DNA of 64,000 nucleotides from assembly GCF_963378095.1 (NCBI RefSeq), contig NZ_OY726397.1, forward strand, positions 4,526,001 through 4,590,000. The letters run 5' to 3'. Source of the DNA: Mycolicibacterium sp. MU0053. Lineage in GTDB: Bacteria > Actinomycetota > Actinomycetes > Mycobacteriales > Mycobacteriaceae. This document shows, one piece after another, positions 1 through 9,798 of the stretch (position 1 is the stretch's first letter; every line of letters starts with the position of its first letter). The notes under the pieces are model-generated. The model did not search any database. It was not told the DNA's origin and saw only the letters and a list, made by a program, of their open reading frames with translations. The position numbers and the translations under genes were made by a program.

Positions 1-3000
1 CACATCCCGTGGGACCGGCTGCCGGTGCAGGTGGTGACTGAGAGCATCCCGTGGCGACGCGGCGACCGGCCGCGGATCGCCGGGGTCAGTTCGTTCGGGT
101 TCGCCGGGACCAACGCGCACGTCATCCTCGAGGAGGCCCCCGAGCGCACCCCGGTGGGCGCCGCGGCACCCGAGCCCGTCGAGCGGTTCAGCGTGTTGCC
201 GCTGTCGGCGCACACGCCCGCCGCGCTGGTGCAGCTGGCCGGGAAGTACCGCAGCTGGCTGCACGCACACCCCGAGGCCACCCTGGCCGACGTGTGCCTG
301 ACCGCGGGCACCGCCCGGGCGCACCTGGAGCACCGGGCGGCGTTGGTGGTGAACTCGAGGGACTCGGCCCTCGAGTTGCTCGGCGCGTTGGCCGACGACC
401 GCCCCGCACCCGGTTTGGTGCGCGGCGAATCGCACGGCGCACCCAAGACCGCGTGGCTGTTCACCGGTCAGGGCAGTCAGTATCCGGGCATGGCCCGGGG
501 GCTGTTCGACACCGAACCGGTGTTCGCCGAGACGCTTGAGCAGTGCGCCCATGTGCTCGCCGACGTTCTCGAAAAGCCGTTGCTCGACCTGATATTCGCG
601 ATGGACAGCCCGGCGGCCGAAGCGGCGCTGCGGCAGACCTCCTACGCGCAGCCCGCCTTGTTCGCGGTGGAGATGGGCCTGGCGCGCCTCTGGCAGTCGT
701 GGGGCCTGGAACCCGACGTGGTGCTGGGCCACAGCGTCGGCCAGTACGCGGCGGCCTGCGTCGCGGGGGTGTTCAGCCTCACCGACGGTGCGTTGTTGAT
801 GGCCGAACGCGGACGCCTGTTCGGCAGCCTGCCCGCGGGCGGCCGGATGGCCGCGGTGTTCGCGCCCGCCGAGCGGGTCGAGAGCCTCACCGATGAGTTC
901 CCCAGCCTGTCGGTGGCCGCCTACAACGGCCCCAACACCGTATTATCCGGCCCTGCAACCGATCTGGAGCAGGCGGTGGCGTCGCTGACGGCCGACGGCA
1001 CCCGGTGCGACTGGCTGGAGACCAGTCATGCGTTCCACTCCGCGCTGCTGGACCCGATCCTCGACGAGTTCGAATCGTATGTGAACCGCTTCGAATTCCG
1101 TGCGCCGCAACGGATCCTGATCGACAACCGCACCGGCGCGGCGCTCGGCAGGAGCGTGCAACTCGACGGACCCTACTGGCGCCGGCACGCCCGCAATCCG
1201 GTGCAGTTCGCCAAGAGCGTGCGCACCCTCGCCGACCTGAACTGCAAGGTGTTGCTCGAGATCGGCCCGAGCCCGGTGCTCACCGCCACGGCCCTAGGCG
1301 CCTGGCCCGATCCGGCCACCGCGCCGCGCGCAATCGCGTCGCTGCGCCGAAACACCGCCGACCACCGACAGCTCACCGAAGCCGTCGCCGACGCCTACGT
1401 CCTGGGCCATGCGCCCGAGTTCGCCGCCTTCCGGCGGGCGCACGCGCGAAAGCTCGATCTGCCCACCTATCCGTTCGAGCACCGCCAGTACTGGTTCACC
1501 GACGGACGTGCCGAGGGTGCGGACACCGACCGGCGACCGCCCCTGGCCGCCCGCACCCAGGCCCTGAGCCTGCTGGAGGACGGGCGCATCGAGGAACTCG
1601 CGGCCCTGCTCGACGGCACCGATGGCGATGAGCAGACCCTGCAGGTCCTGCGAACGCTGGCGGCCCAGCACAACCGGCAACGCGCCAACCAGGACCGGGC
1701 CGACGACCGCTACGAGATACGTTGGGACGACGTCGGTTCGGGTCCTGCCGACGCCGGGGCCGGGCCGCAGTCCAGCTGGCTCCTGGTCGGCGACGGCACG
1801 GGCGCGGCCGGCCCCCTGGTCGATCTGCTGACCGCACGTGGGCACCGGCACCAGATCGTCGGGCTGCCGATCTCCGACGACGACGAGACCCGGCTCGCCG
1901 AGGTCCTGCGGGCCGCCGCGGCGGACGATTCAGCGCTACGCATCCTGCACATCGCGGCGCTCGACGCGGATCCGGCGGCCGATACCGGGTTCTCGATGCG
2001 GTCGCTGTCGCGAATGCAGCACCGGATCCTGGCCGGGACGCGTCGGCTCTTCCGGGCCGCGGTGGCCGCCGAACTGCGCAGCCCGATCTGGCTGGTGACC
2101 CGGGGCGCGCAGCGCGTCACCGACACCGACCTCGTCGCCCCCGAACAGAGTTGCCTGTGGGGATTCGGCCGCGCCGCGGCCCTGGAACTGCCGCAGGTGT
2201 GGGGCGGGCTGGCCGACGTGTCGGCGGGCGGCGACAACGCGGGCGAATGGTCGCGGTTCATCAATCGCGTCACCGCGTCGCGCACCTCCGACGTGCACGA
2301 GGATCAGATCGCGCTGCGCGATCAGGCCGTCTACGTCCCGCGGCTGGTGCGGCGCACCGCCCCGCCCGGCGAGTCGGCGCTGGAACTGCGTTCGGACGCA
2401 ACCTATCTGGTCACCGGCGGGCTGGGCGCGCTGGGCCTGGAGATCGCCGGGTACCTGGCCGCGCACGGTGCCGGACAGCTGGTCCTGACCGGTCGACGCG
2501 CGCCGGACGACCGCGCGCAGCAGCGCATCGACGCGCTGCGCGAACAGCACGGCTGCGAGGTGCGGGTCATCGCCGCCGACGTCGCCGATGCCGACGACGT
2601 CGCGCACCTGTTGGCCACCGCGCGGGCCGAACTGCCACCGCTGGCCGGCATCGTCCACGCCGCGGGTGAGATCGGCACGACGGCGTTGGCGGACCTGGCC
2701 GACGCCGAAGTCGATCGGGTCTTTGCCGGCAAGGTCTGGGGCGCCTGGCATCTGAGCCAGGCCGCCGCCGACCTGCCGCTGGACTTCTTCGTCAGCACCT
2801 CGTCGATCGCCTCGGTATGGGGTGGCTACGGTCAGACCGCCTACGGTGCGGCGAACGCCTTCCTGGACGGACTCGCGTGGCGCCTGCGGGCGCAGGGCAT
2901 CGCCGGGGCCAGCGTCAACTTCGGCCCCTGGTCCGGGGGCATGGCCGACGCGGACTCCCGCGCGCGACTCGAGCAGCGCGGCGTCCGGACGTTGTCGCCC

Positions 3001-6000
3001 GCCGATGCGCTCGCGGGCCTGGCCGATGTGGCCGCGGCTCAGGGCCCCGCACAACAGACGGTGGCCCGGATCGACTGGGCCCGCTTCCTGCCGCTCTATC
3101 AACAAGCCGGCCGGCGCGGATTCCTCGCGGAGTTGGAGCGCGAACTGCCCGCGGCGACGGACGCGACAGCCGCGGCGGCGACGGCCGGACCGACTCAACT
3201 GGTCGAGCGGCTCACGAATGCCCCGGTGCAGCAGCGCAAGAAACTCCTGACCGACTACCTGCGGGCCGCGGTCGCGGAGGTGACCCGCGTCGACGTCGCC
3301 GAGATCCGCGAGGACGCCGGGTTCTTCGATCTCGGCATGGATTCGCTGATGGCCGTGGAACTGCGGCGCCGCATCGAACAAGGCGTGGGCCGCGAGATTC
3401 CCATCACCCTGGTGATGGATCATCCCCGGCCGTCCGATGTCGCCGACTACCTGCTCGGCGAGGTGCTCGGGCTCAGCGAGCCGGCGGCCGATCCGGCCGC
3501 TCGGGTGGCATCGGCGCGGCCGACGCGCACCGACGAACCGATCGCGATCGTCGCGGTGTCGTGCCGGTTTCCGGGCGCGCCGAACCCGGAAGCCTTCTGG
3601 GAGTTGCTCGCCGACGGAGTCGATGCGATCCGGGAGGTCCCGGAGGACCGATTCGACATCGACGAGTTCTATGACCCGGATCCGGACGTGCCGGGCAAGA
3701 CCTACACGCGGTTCGGCGGATTCCTGGACGGCATCGACGGATTCGATCCCGAGTTCTTCGGCATCTCCCCCCGCGAGGCGGTCTGGATCGAGCCGCAGCA
3801 GCGGTTGATGCTGGAGACGGTCTGGGAGGGTCTCGAACGGGCCGGCTACGCCCCGGCCGCGTTGCGCGGCAGCCGCACCGGGGTCTTCACCGGCGTGGCC
3901 GCCAATGAGTACGCACATCTGCTGTCCGCCGAGTCGATCGACAAGATCGAACCGCACTTCATCACCGGCAATGCGCTCAACGCCATCTCCGGTCGGGTCG
4001 CCTTCGCCCTGGGCCTGGAGGGACCGGCGGTCGCCGTCGACACCGCCTGCAGTTCGGCGTTGGTGGCCGTCCATCAGGCCTGTCAGGCGTTGCACTCCGG
4101 GGACTGCGATCTGGCCGTGGCCGGCGGGGTGAACGTGCTGCTGAGCCCGGTGACCGTGGTCGCGGCATCCCGCGCGCGGATGCTGTCACCGGTGGGGCGG
4201 TGCAAGACCTTCGACGCCTCCGCCGACGGCTACGTCCGCAGCGAGGGCTGCGGGATGCTCGTGCTCAAGCGCCTGAGCGACGCGCAGCGCGACGGCGATC
4301 GCATCTGCGCCGTCATCCCCAGCAGCGCGGTGAACCAGGACGGCGCCTCCAGCGGGCTCACCGTGCCCAACGGCGGTGCGCAGCAACGGCTTATCGAGCT
4401 GGCGCTGGCTCGGGCCGGACTGTCGGGCGGGGACGTCGACTACCTCGAGGCGCACGGGACGGGTACCCCGCTGGGTGATCCGATCGAGGTCCAGGCGGCC
4501 GCGGCCGCCTACGGCGGCGCGCGTGACGCGGACCGACCGCTGCTGCTGGGATCGGTGAAGAGCAACATCGGTCACACCGAGTCGGCCTCCGGTGCCGCCG
4601 GCCTGATCAAGGTCGTGCTGTCGCTGCAGCACGGACTGCTGCCACGCAGCCTGCACTTCGACACCCCGTCGCCGCACATTCCGTGGGACTCGCTGCCGGT
4701 GCGGGTCGTGGACAAACCGGTTTCCTGGCAGGCCGACGGCAGGCCGCGGCGCGCCGGCGTGAGTTCCTTCGGGTTCACCGGCACCAACGCGCACGTGTTG
4801 ATCGAAGAGGCGCCCGACGAGGTGGCGGCGCAGTCGCCGGATTCGGACGCCGACGCCGAGCGGGTGCAGGTACTTCCGCTGTCCGCGCGCTCACCGGAGG
4901 CGCTGGTGGCCCTGGCGCAGCGTTACGACTCCTGGTTGGGCGCCCATCCGGATGTCGACATCGCTGACCTGTGCCGCACCGCCGGGACGGGCCGCTCGCA
5001 CTTCGGGCACCGCGCCGCGCTGGTCTTGGACTCGGTTGCGGGTGCGCGCCGAGGTCTGGCCGACCTGATCGAGAACCGCACCCGCCCCGGTGTCGTGCGC
5101 GGCGAGTTCACGCACCACCCGACGACGGCGTGGTTCTTCACCGGGCAGGGCAGCCAGTATCCGGGGATGGCGCGTGAGTTGTTCGACGCGGAACCGGTTT
5201 TCGCCCAGACCGTGACCCGGTGCGCCGACGCGGTGAAGGACATCGTGGCGCATCCCCTGCTCGAGGTCCTGTTGGCCACCGACCGCGAATCCGGCGCACG
5301 GCTGCGGCACACCTCATTCGCGCAGCCGGCGCTGTTCGCCGTCGAGATGGGCCTGGCCCGGCTGTGGCAGTCGTGGGGCATCGAGCCCGACGTGGTGCTG
5401 GGACACAGCGTGGGCCAGTATGCGGCCGCGTGTGTGGCCGGAGTTCTCCAGCTCGAGGACGGCGCGCGGCTGATGGCCGAACGCGGCCGGATGTTCGGCA
5501 GTCTCCCCGAGGGCGGCCGGATGGTCGCGGTATTCGCCGACGCCAAGCACGTCGAGGCGGCCGCCGGTGAGTTCCCGCGGGTGTCCGTCGGCGCCTACAA
5601 CGGACCCAACACCGTGCTCTCGGGCCCCGGTACGGATCTGGAACAGATCGTCGCCGGCCTCACCGACGAGGGGATCCGCTGCACCTGGCTGGAGACCAGC
5701 CACGCGTTCCACTCGGAACTACTGGATCCGGTGCTCGACGAGTTCGAGTCGTACGCAGCGCAATTCGAGTTCGCCGTGCCGACGCTACCGTTGGTCTGCA
5801 ACCGCACCGGCGCGGTACTCCCGACGCACACCCCGCTCGACGCGCAGTACTGGCGACGCCATTCGCGCCAGCCGGTGCAGTTCTCCGAGAGTGTGCGCAC
5901 CGTGGCGGCACTGGGCTGCTCGGTGCTGATGGAGATCGGACCGCAACCGGTGTTGACCGGGGCCGCGGTGCAGGTTTGGCCGGAACACCTGGCCGCGCCC

Positions 6001-9000
6001 CGGGCGGTGGCCTCGTTGCGCAAGGGCGTCGCCGACCGTCGTCAGATCGCCGACGCGCTGGCCGCCGCGTATGTCGGCGGCCACCGACCCGATTTCGCCG
6101 CGCTGCAACATCAGCCGGGACGCAAACTCGAACTGCCCACCTACCCGTTCCAGCGCCGCCGCTTCTGGCCCAAGACGTCGAGCATCGCGGTCGGCGGGGC
6201 CGACGGACCCACCTCCGGAATCCTGGGCGGGGCCAAGGATCTCGCATCCGGCGACACCGTCTACACCAGTCGGCTGTCGGTGAAGTCCCAGCCGTGGCTT
6301 TCCGATCACGTCATCTACGGCACCGTCGTCGTCCCCGGCGCGACGTACGCGGCGATGGCGTTGGCCGCGGTCGGCACCCCCGCCCGGACCACCGAGGTGT
6401 TCTTCTACGAACCGATCATCCTGCCCGAGAAGAGTTCTCGGGAAGTCCAGTTGACGTTGCACCCCCGCGACGGCGCCGACGGGTCGACGTTCCAGGTGCA
6501 CAGCCGCCCCTACGGTGACCGCGACGCCGAATGGTCGCTGAACGCCGAAGGCGTTGTGGTGCCGGGAATCGATGACAGCACCAACGATGGCGCCGAACCG
6601 GCCGAACCCGTCGACGAGGCCATCGACCGGTTGGAACGCATGCGTCCGCAGGAGCTGTTCGAGACCTTCGCCGACATGGAACTGGCCTGGGGCCCGACGT
6701 GGGCCGGCTCGCTGAAATCGCTGTGGCTCGGCGACGGCGAGGCGATCGGCGACATCCTCGTCGGCGCCGAACTCGCCGAGCATCTCGGCGCCGAGCCGAT
6801 GCATCCGGTGCTGATGGATCTGTGCACCGGCGTCGCCTTCCCGGCGTTCCCGGCTCTGCTGGCCGCCGAACAGGGCGTGCACGACCTGTTCCTGCCGCTG
6901 CGCTACGGGCAGGTCTGGCTGACGGAGCAGATGCCCCGGCGGTTCTTCTGCCGGGCCCGCTGGCACGCCGGCGCCCTCGACGCCGAGACCCAGGTCTTCG
7001 ACCTCGACTTCGTCGATCGGGATGGCCACCAACTGGGCGGAATTCGCGAGTTCACCGTCAAGCGGGCCCCCCGCGAGGCGCTGCTGCGCGGGCTCGGCGC
7101 CGATGCCACCCGGCTGCTCTACACCCTCGGCTGGCACGAGGTACCGGCGCCGGAGGCAACCGAGGCGGCCGCGGGGACCACCGGCACCTGGCTGATCGCC
7201 GGCTTCGATGAGCTCGCGGCGCAGTTGCCGGGCTGCATCCCGTGCGACCCGAGCACCGACCCCACCCTGCTGGGCGAGCTGCTGACCCAGGCGCATGAGC
7301 GCGGGATGTCGTTCGCCGGCGTGGTGTGGCGGTGCGCGGCGCCCCACGGCGACATCGAGGCCCGGCTCGAGGCCGAGATCGCCAACCTGCTCAGCGCGGT
7401 GCACACCGTGCAAGGCGGCCTGAAGCTGCCCGGCGGACTGTGGATCGTCACCGAGCGGGCCGTGGCCACCGAGTCCGGCGAGCCGGTCGACCCGGTGCAG
7501 GCGGCGGTGTGGGGCTTCGGACGGACCGCGATCAGCGAGGAACCGGCGCTGCGGGTCAAGCTCGTCGACTGCGACGGCTCGCCGCAGGCCGTCCGGGCGG
7601 TGGCCGCCCTGCTCACCGGGCCGGGGCCGGCCCTGGAGGAGCCCGAACTCGCGGTGCGACAAGGGAAGCTGCTCGCCTCCCGGCTGTTGCCGTGGTCGCG
7701 CAGCGGCCATCTCGCGGTGCCCCGCGGCGGCGATTACGTGCTGGCACCCACCGAACGCGGCGCGATCGACAACCTGCGGCTGACCGAGAGCGACGTGCCG
7801 GCGCCGGGCGACGGGTACGTGCAGGTCGCGGTGGAGGCCGCGGGCCTGAACTTCCGGGATGTGCTCAACGTCCTCGGCCTCTACCCGGGCGACCCCGGAC
7901 CGATCGGCGGCGACTTCGCCGGTGTGGTCACCCAATTGGGTGACCACGTCACCGGTCTCGAAGTGGGCCAACGCGTCTACGGGTTCATGCAGGGCGCATT
8001 CGCCAGCCGGTTCAACGTGCCGGCGCAATTGCTGGCGCCCATACCGACCCGGGTGAGCGCGGTGCAGGCGGCCACCATCCCCGCCGCGGCCCTGACGGCG
8101 CGCCTGGCCTTCGACTGGGCGCAACTCAAGCCCGGGGATCGGGTGTTGATCCACGCCGCCAGCGGCGGTGTCGGGCTGGCCGCGATCCAGCTGGCCCAGC
8201 AACACGGCGCCGTGGTCTTCGCCACCGCCAGCACCTACAAGCGCGCGACGCTGCGCGGCCTCGGCGTGCAGTATGTCTACGACTCGCGCACAACGGATTT
8301 CGCCGACCAGATTCTGGCCGATACCGACGGCGCCGGGGTGGATGTGGTGCTCAACAGCCTCACCAACGAGGGCTTCATCGAGGCGACCGTGCGGGCCACC
8401 GCCCGCAACGGCCGCTTCGCCGAGATCGCCAAGCGCGACATCTGGACACCGGAGCAGATGACCGCGGCGCGCCCCGACATCGCCTACGAGATCGTGGCGC
8501 TCGACACCGTGACCCTGCAGGAGCCCGACCGCATCCGCAGCCTGCTGACCGAGGTGTCGAGCGGGCTGGCCGCGGGCGACTGGACGCCGTTGCCCGCCGA
8601 GATCTACCCGTTGACCGAGGCCAAGACGGCGTTTCGGCGCATGCAGCAGGCCCGCCACATCGGCAAGATCGTGCTGCAGATTCCGGCCCCGTTGCAGCCG
8701 CGCGCCGACCGGAGCTACCTGATCACCGGCGGCCTCGGCGCGATCGGCCTGCACGCCGCGGCCTATCTGGCCCAACTCGGCGCCGGTGACGTCGTGTTGA
8801 CCAGTCGCAGGGCCCCGGATGCGGACGCCCAACGCGCCATCGAGGACATCGCCGAGCGCCACAAGTGCCGCGTCCACGTCTTCGCCGCCGACGTCGGCGA
8901 CGAGGCCGAGGTGGCCGCGCTGCTGGACCGGATCCGGACCGAGGTGGCGCCGCTGGCGGGCGTGGTGCATCTGGCCGGGGTGCTCGACGACGCGTTGCTG

Positions 9001-9783
9001 TCGCAGCAGAGCCCGGCGAGGTTCCGGACCACGTTGGCGCCCAAGGCGTTCGGCGCCTGGCATCTGGACCGGCTGACGCAGGACGACGAGCTGGACTTCT
9101 TCATCGTGTCGTCCTCGGTGTCGAGCCTGTTCGGCTCCCCCGGCCAGGCCAACTACGCGACGGCCAACGCGCTGCTCGACGGTCTGGTCGCGCAGCGCAG
9201 GGCGCAGGGCCGACCGGCCACCGGCGTCAACTTCGGGCCCTGGGCCCAGGGTGGCATGGCCTCGTCCGCGGCGGCGACCGCGAATATCGGTGCCCAGGGC
9301 CTGATTCCGGTGCAGCCCGCGGCGGCGCTGAGCGCGCTTTCCGAGATCGTGGCCAACGGCACCGGCCAGGCCACCGTCATCGCGGCCAACTGGCAGCGGG
9401 CGGCGAAGGTGCTGGGCGCACTGCGGCCGCCGATTCTCGATCTGGTGTTACCGAGTGCGGCCGGGGAGGCGGTCGGCGACAGCGAGTTGCTCCGGCAGTT
9501 GCAGGAGATACCGGTGCCCCAGCGCGTCGGTTTCGTCACCGAATTCCTGCAGCGCGAGGTGCAGAACTTCCTGCGACTGGCGCAACCGCCGGCCGCCACC
9601 AGCCGATTCCTGGACCTGGGCACGGATTCACTGATGGCGATCGAATTGCGCAACCGCCTGCACAGCCAGTTCGGCGGCGCGTTCACCATCAATGCGACCG
9701 CGGTGTTCGACTACCCCACCATCGGGGGACTCGCGGAGTATCTGGTGGGCCAGCTGCCCGACGCCGAAGCGCCGACCGAGTAA
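1..9783 (+). CDS. Bimodular type I polyketide synthase, 3' part (GPL-type Pks)
   Basis: The reading frame is open from base 1, so the start and the first KS lie outside the window. Visible order: end of KS1, AT1 (450-1350), KR1 (2395-2980), ACP1 (Ser codon 3343), KS2 (3535-4815; Cys 4048, His 4453, His 4573), AT2 (5127-6010), DH (6220-7070), ER (7735-8670), KR2 (8710-9270; Tyr 9154), ACP2 (Ser 9628). There is no thioesterase. Both ATs carry GHSVG and HAFH, the malonyl-type signature. The KS-end and AT segments of the two modules are near-copies about 4.68 kb apart. Module 1 only ketoreduces and module 2 fully reduces, which would put a hydroxyl at C5 of the final acyl chain. From memory this matches the GPL acyl-chain PKS of M. 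smegmatis, and the Rv0926c-like and fadE5 neighbours support it. The GPL assignment is inference; the PKS call is certain. Confidence 0.93.
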   Translation, partial: HIPWDRLPVQVVTESIPWRRGDRPRIAGVSSFGFAGTNAHVILEEAPERTPVGAAAPEPVERFSVLPLSAHTPAALVQLAGKYRSWLHAHPEATLADVCLTAGTARAHLEHRAALVVNSRDSALELLGALADDRPAPGLVRGESHGAPKTAWLFTGQGSQYPGMARGLFDTEPVFAETLEQCAHVLADVLEKPLLDLIFAMDSPAAEAALRQTSYAQPALFAVEMGLARLWQSWGLEPDVVLGHSVGQYAAACVAGVFSLTDGALLMAERGRLFGSLPAGGRMAAVFAPAERVESLTDEFPSLSVAAYNGPNTVLSGPATDLEQAVASLTADGTRCDWLETSHAFHSALLDPILDEFESYVNRFEFRAPQRILIDNRTGAALGRSVQLDGPYWRRHARNPVQFAKSVRTLADLNCKVLLEIGPSPVLTATALGAWPDPATAPRAIASLRRNTADHRQLTEAVADAYVLGHAPEFAAFRRAHARKLDLPTYPFEHRQYWFTDGRAEGADTDRRPPLAARTQALSLLEDGRIEELAALLDGTDGDEQTLQVLRTLAAQHNRQRANQDRADDRYEIRWDDVGSGPADAGAGPQSSWLLVGDGTGAAGPLVDLLTARGHRHQIVGLPISDDDETRLAEVLRAAAADDSALRILHIAALDADPAADTGFSMRSLSRMQHRILAGTRRLFRAAVAAELRSPIWLVTRGAQRVTDTDLVAPEQSCLWGFGRAAALELPQVWGGLADVSAGGDNAGEWSRFINRVTASRTSDVHEDQIALRDQAVYVPRLVRRTAPPGESALELRSDATYLVTGGLGALGLEIAGYLAAHGAGQLVLTGRRAPDDRAQQRIDALREQHGCEVRVIAADVADADDVAHLLATARAELPPLAGIVHAAGEIGTTALADLADAEVDRVFAGKVWGAWHLSQAAADLPLDFFVSTSSIASVWGGYGQTAYGAANAFLDGLAWRLRAQGIAGASVNFGPWSGGMADADSRARLEQRGVRTLSPADALAGLADVAAAQGPAQQTVARIDWARFLPLYQQAGRRGFLAELERELPAATDATAAAATAGPTQLVERLTNAPVQQRKKLLTDYLRAAVAEVTRVDVAEIREDAGFFDLGMDSLMAVELRRRIEQGVGREIPITLVMDHPRPSDVADYLLGEVLGLSEPAADPAARVASARPTRTDEPIAIVAVSCRFPGAPNPEAFWELLADGVDAIREVPEDRFDIDEFYDPDPDVPGKTYTRFGGFLDGIDGFDPEFFGISPREAVWIEPQQRLMLETVWEGLERAGYAPAALRGSRTGVFTGVAANEYAHLLSAESIDKIEPHFITGNALNAISGRVAFALGLEGPAVAVDTACSSALVAVHQACQALHSGDCDLAVAGGVNVLLSPVTVVAASRARMLSPVGRCKTFDASADGYVRSEGCGMLVLKRLSDAQRDGDRICAVIPSSAVNQDGASSGLTVPNGGAQQRLIELALARAGLSGGDVDYLEAHGTGTPLGDPIEVQAAAAAYGGARDADRPLLLGSVKSNIGHTESASGAAGLIKVVLSLQHGLLPRSLHFDTPSPHIPWDSLPVRVVDKPVSWQADGRPRRAGVSSFGFTGTNAHVLIEEAPDEVAAQSPDSDADAERVQVLPLSARSPEALVALAQRYDSWLGAHPDVDIADLCRTAGTGRSHFGHRAALVLDSVAGARRGLADLIENRTRPGVVRGEFTHHPTTAWFFTGQGSQYPGMARELFDAEPVFAQTVTRCADAVKDIVAHPLLEVLLATDRESGARLRHTSFAQPALFAVEMGLARLWQSWGIEPDVVLGHSVGQYAAACVAGVLQLEDGARLMAERGRMFGSLPEGGRMVAVFADAKHVEAAAGEFPRVSVGAYNGPNTVLSGPGTDLEQIVAGLTDEGIRCTWLETSHAFHSELLDPVLDEFESYAAQFEFAVPTLPLVCNRTGAVLPTHTPLDAQYWRRHSRQPVQFSESVRTVAALGCSVLMEIGPQPVLTGAAVQVWPEHLAAPRAVASLRKGVADRRQIADALAAAYVGGHRPDFAALQHQPGRKLELPTYPFQRRRFWPKTSSIAVGGADGPTSGILGGAKDLASGDTVYTSRLSVKSQPWLSDHVIYGTVVVPGATYAAMALAAVGTPARTTEVFFYEPIILPEKSSREVQLTLHPRDGADGSTFQVHSRPYGDRDAEWSLNAEGVVVPGIDDSTNDGAEPAEPVDEAIDRLERMRPQELFETFADMELAWGPTWAGSLKSLWLGDGEAIGDILVGAELAEHLGAEPMHPVLMDLCTGVAFPAFPALLAAEQGVHDLFLPLRYGQVWLTEQMPRRFFCRARWHAGALDAETQVFDLDFVDRDGHQLGGIREFTVKRAPREALLRGLGADATRLLYTLGWHEVPAPEATEAAAGTTGTWLIAGFDELAAQLPGCIPCDPSTDPTLLGELLTQAHERGMSFAGVVWRCAAPHGDIEARLEAEIANLLSAVHTVQGGLKLPGGLWIVTERAVATESGEPVDPVQAAVWGFGRTAISEEPALRVKLVDCDGSPQAVRAVAALLTGPGPALEEPELAVRQGKLLASRLLPWSRSGHLAVPRGGDYVLAPTERGAIDNLRLTESDVPAPGDGYVQVAVEAAGLNFRDVLNVLGLYPGDPGPIGGDFAGVVTQLGDHVTGLEVGQRVYGFMQGAFASRFNVPAQLLAPIPTRVSAVQAATIPAAALTARLAFDWAQLKPGDRVLIHAASGGVGLAAIQLAQQHGAVVFATASTYKRATLRGLGVQYVYDSRTTDFADQILADTDGAGVDVVLNSLTNEGFIEATVRATARNGRFAEIAKRDIWTPEQMTAARPDIAYEIVALDTVTLQEPDRIRSLLTEVSSGLAAGDWTPLPAEIYPLTEAKTAFRRMQQARHIGKIVLQIPAPLQPRADRSYLITGGLGAIGLHAAAYLAQLGAGDVVLTSRRAPDADAQRAIEDIAERHKCRVHVFAADVGDEAEVAALLDRIRTEVAPLAGVVHLAGVLDDALLSQQSPARFRTTLAPKAFGAWHLDRLTQDDELDFFIVSSSVSSLFGSPGQANYATANALLDGLVAQRRAQGRPATGVNFGPWAQGGMASSAAATANIGAQGLIPVQPAAALSALSEIVANGTGQATVIAANWQRAAKVLGALRPPILDLVLPSAAGEAVGDSELLRQLQEIPVPQRVGFVTEFLQREVQNFLRLAQPPAATSRFLDLGTDSLMAIELRNRLHSQFGGAFTINATAVFDYPTIGGLAEYLVGQLPDAEAPTE

Positions 9784-9798
9784 CACCGCGAAACCCGC

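Noticed and set aside
1936..4095. 719-aa open frame on the minus strand inside the PKS
   Set aside because: Shadow of a high-GC gene: Arg/Gly/His-rich translation with no domain, fully inside KR/ACP/KS coding.
1..6165. Long direct repeats of about 1.4 kb at 4.68-kb spacing
   Set aside because: These are the homologous KS-end and AT segments of two PKS modules, not a mobile or recombination element.
5785..9063. 1092-aa open frame on the minus strand inside the PKS
   Set aside because: Same reason: complementary-frame shadow of AT/DH/ER/KR coding, without recognisable motifs.
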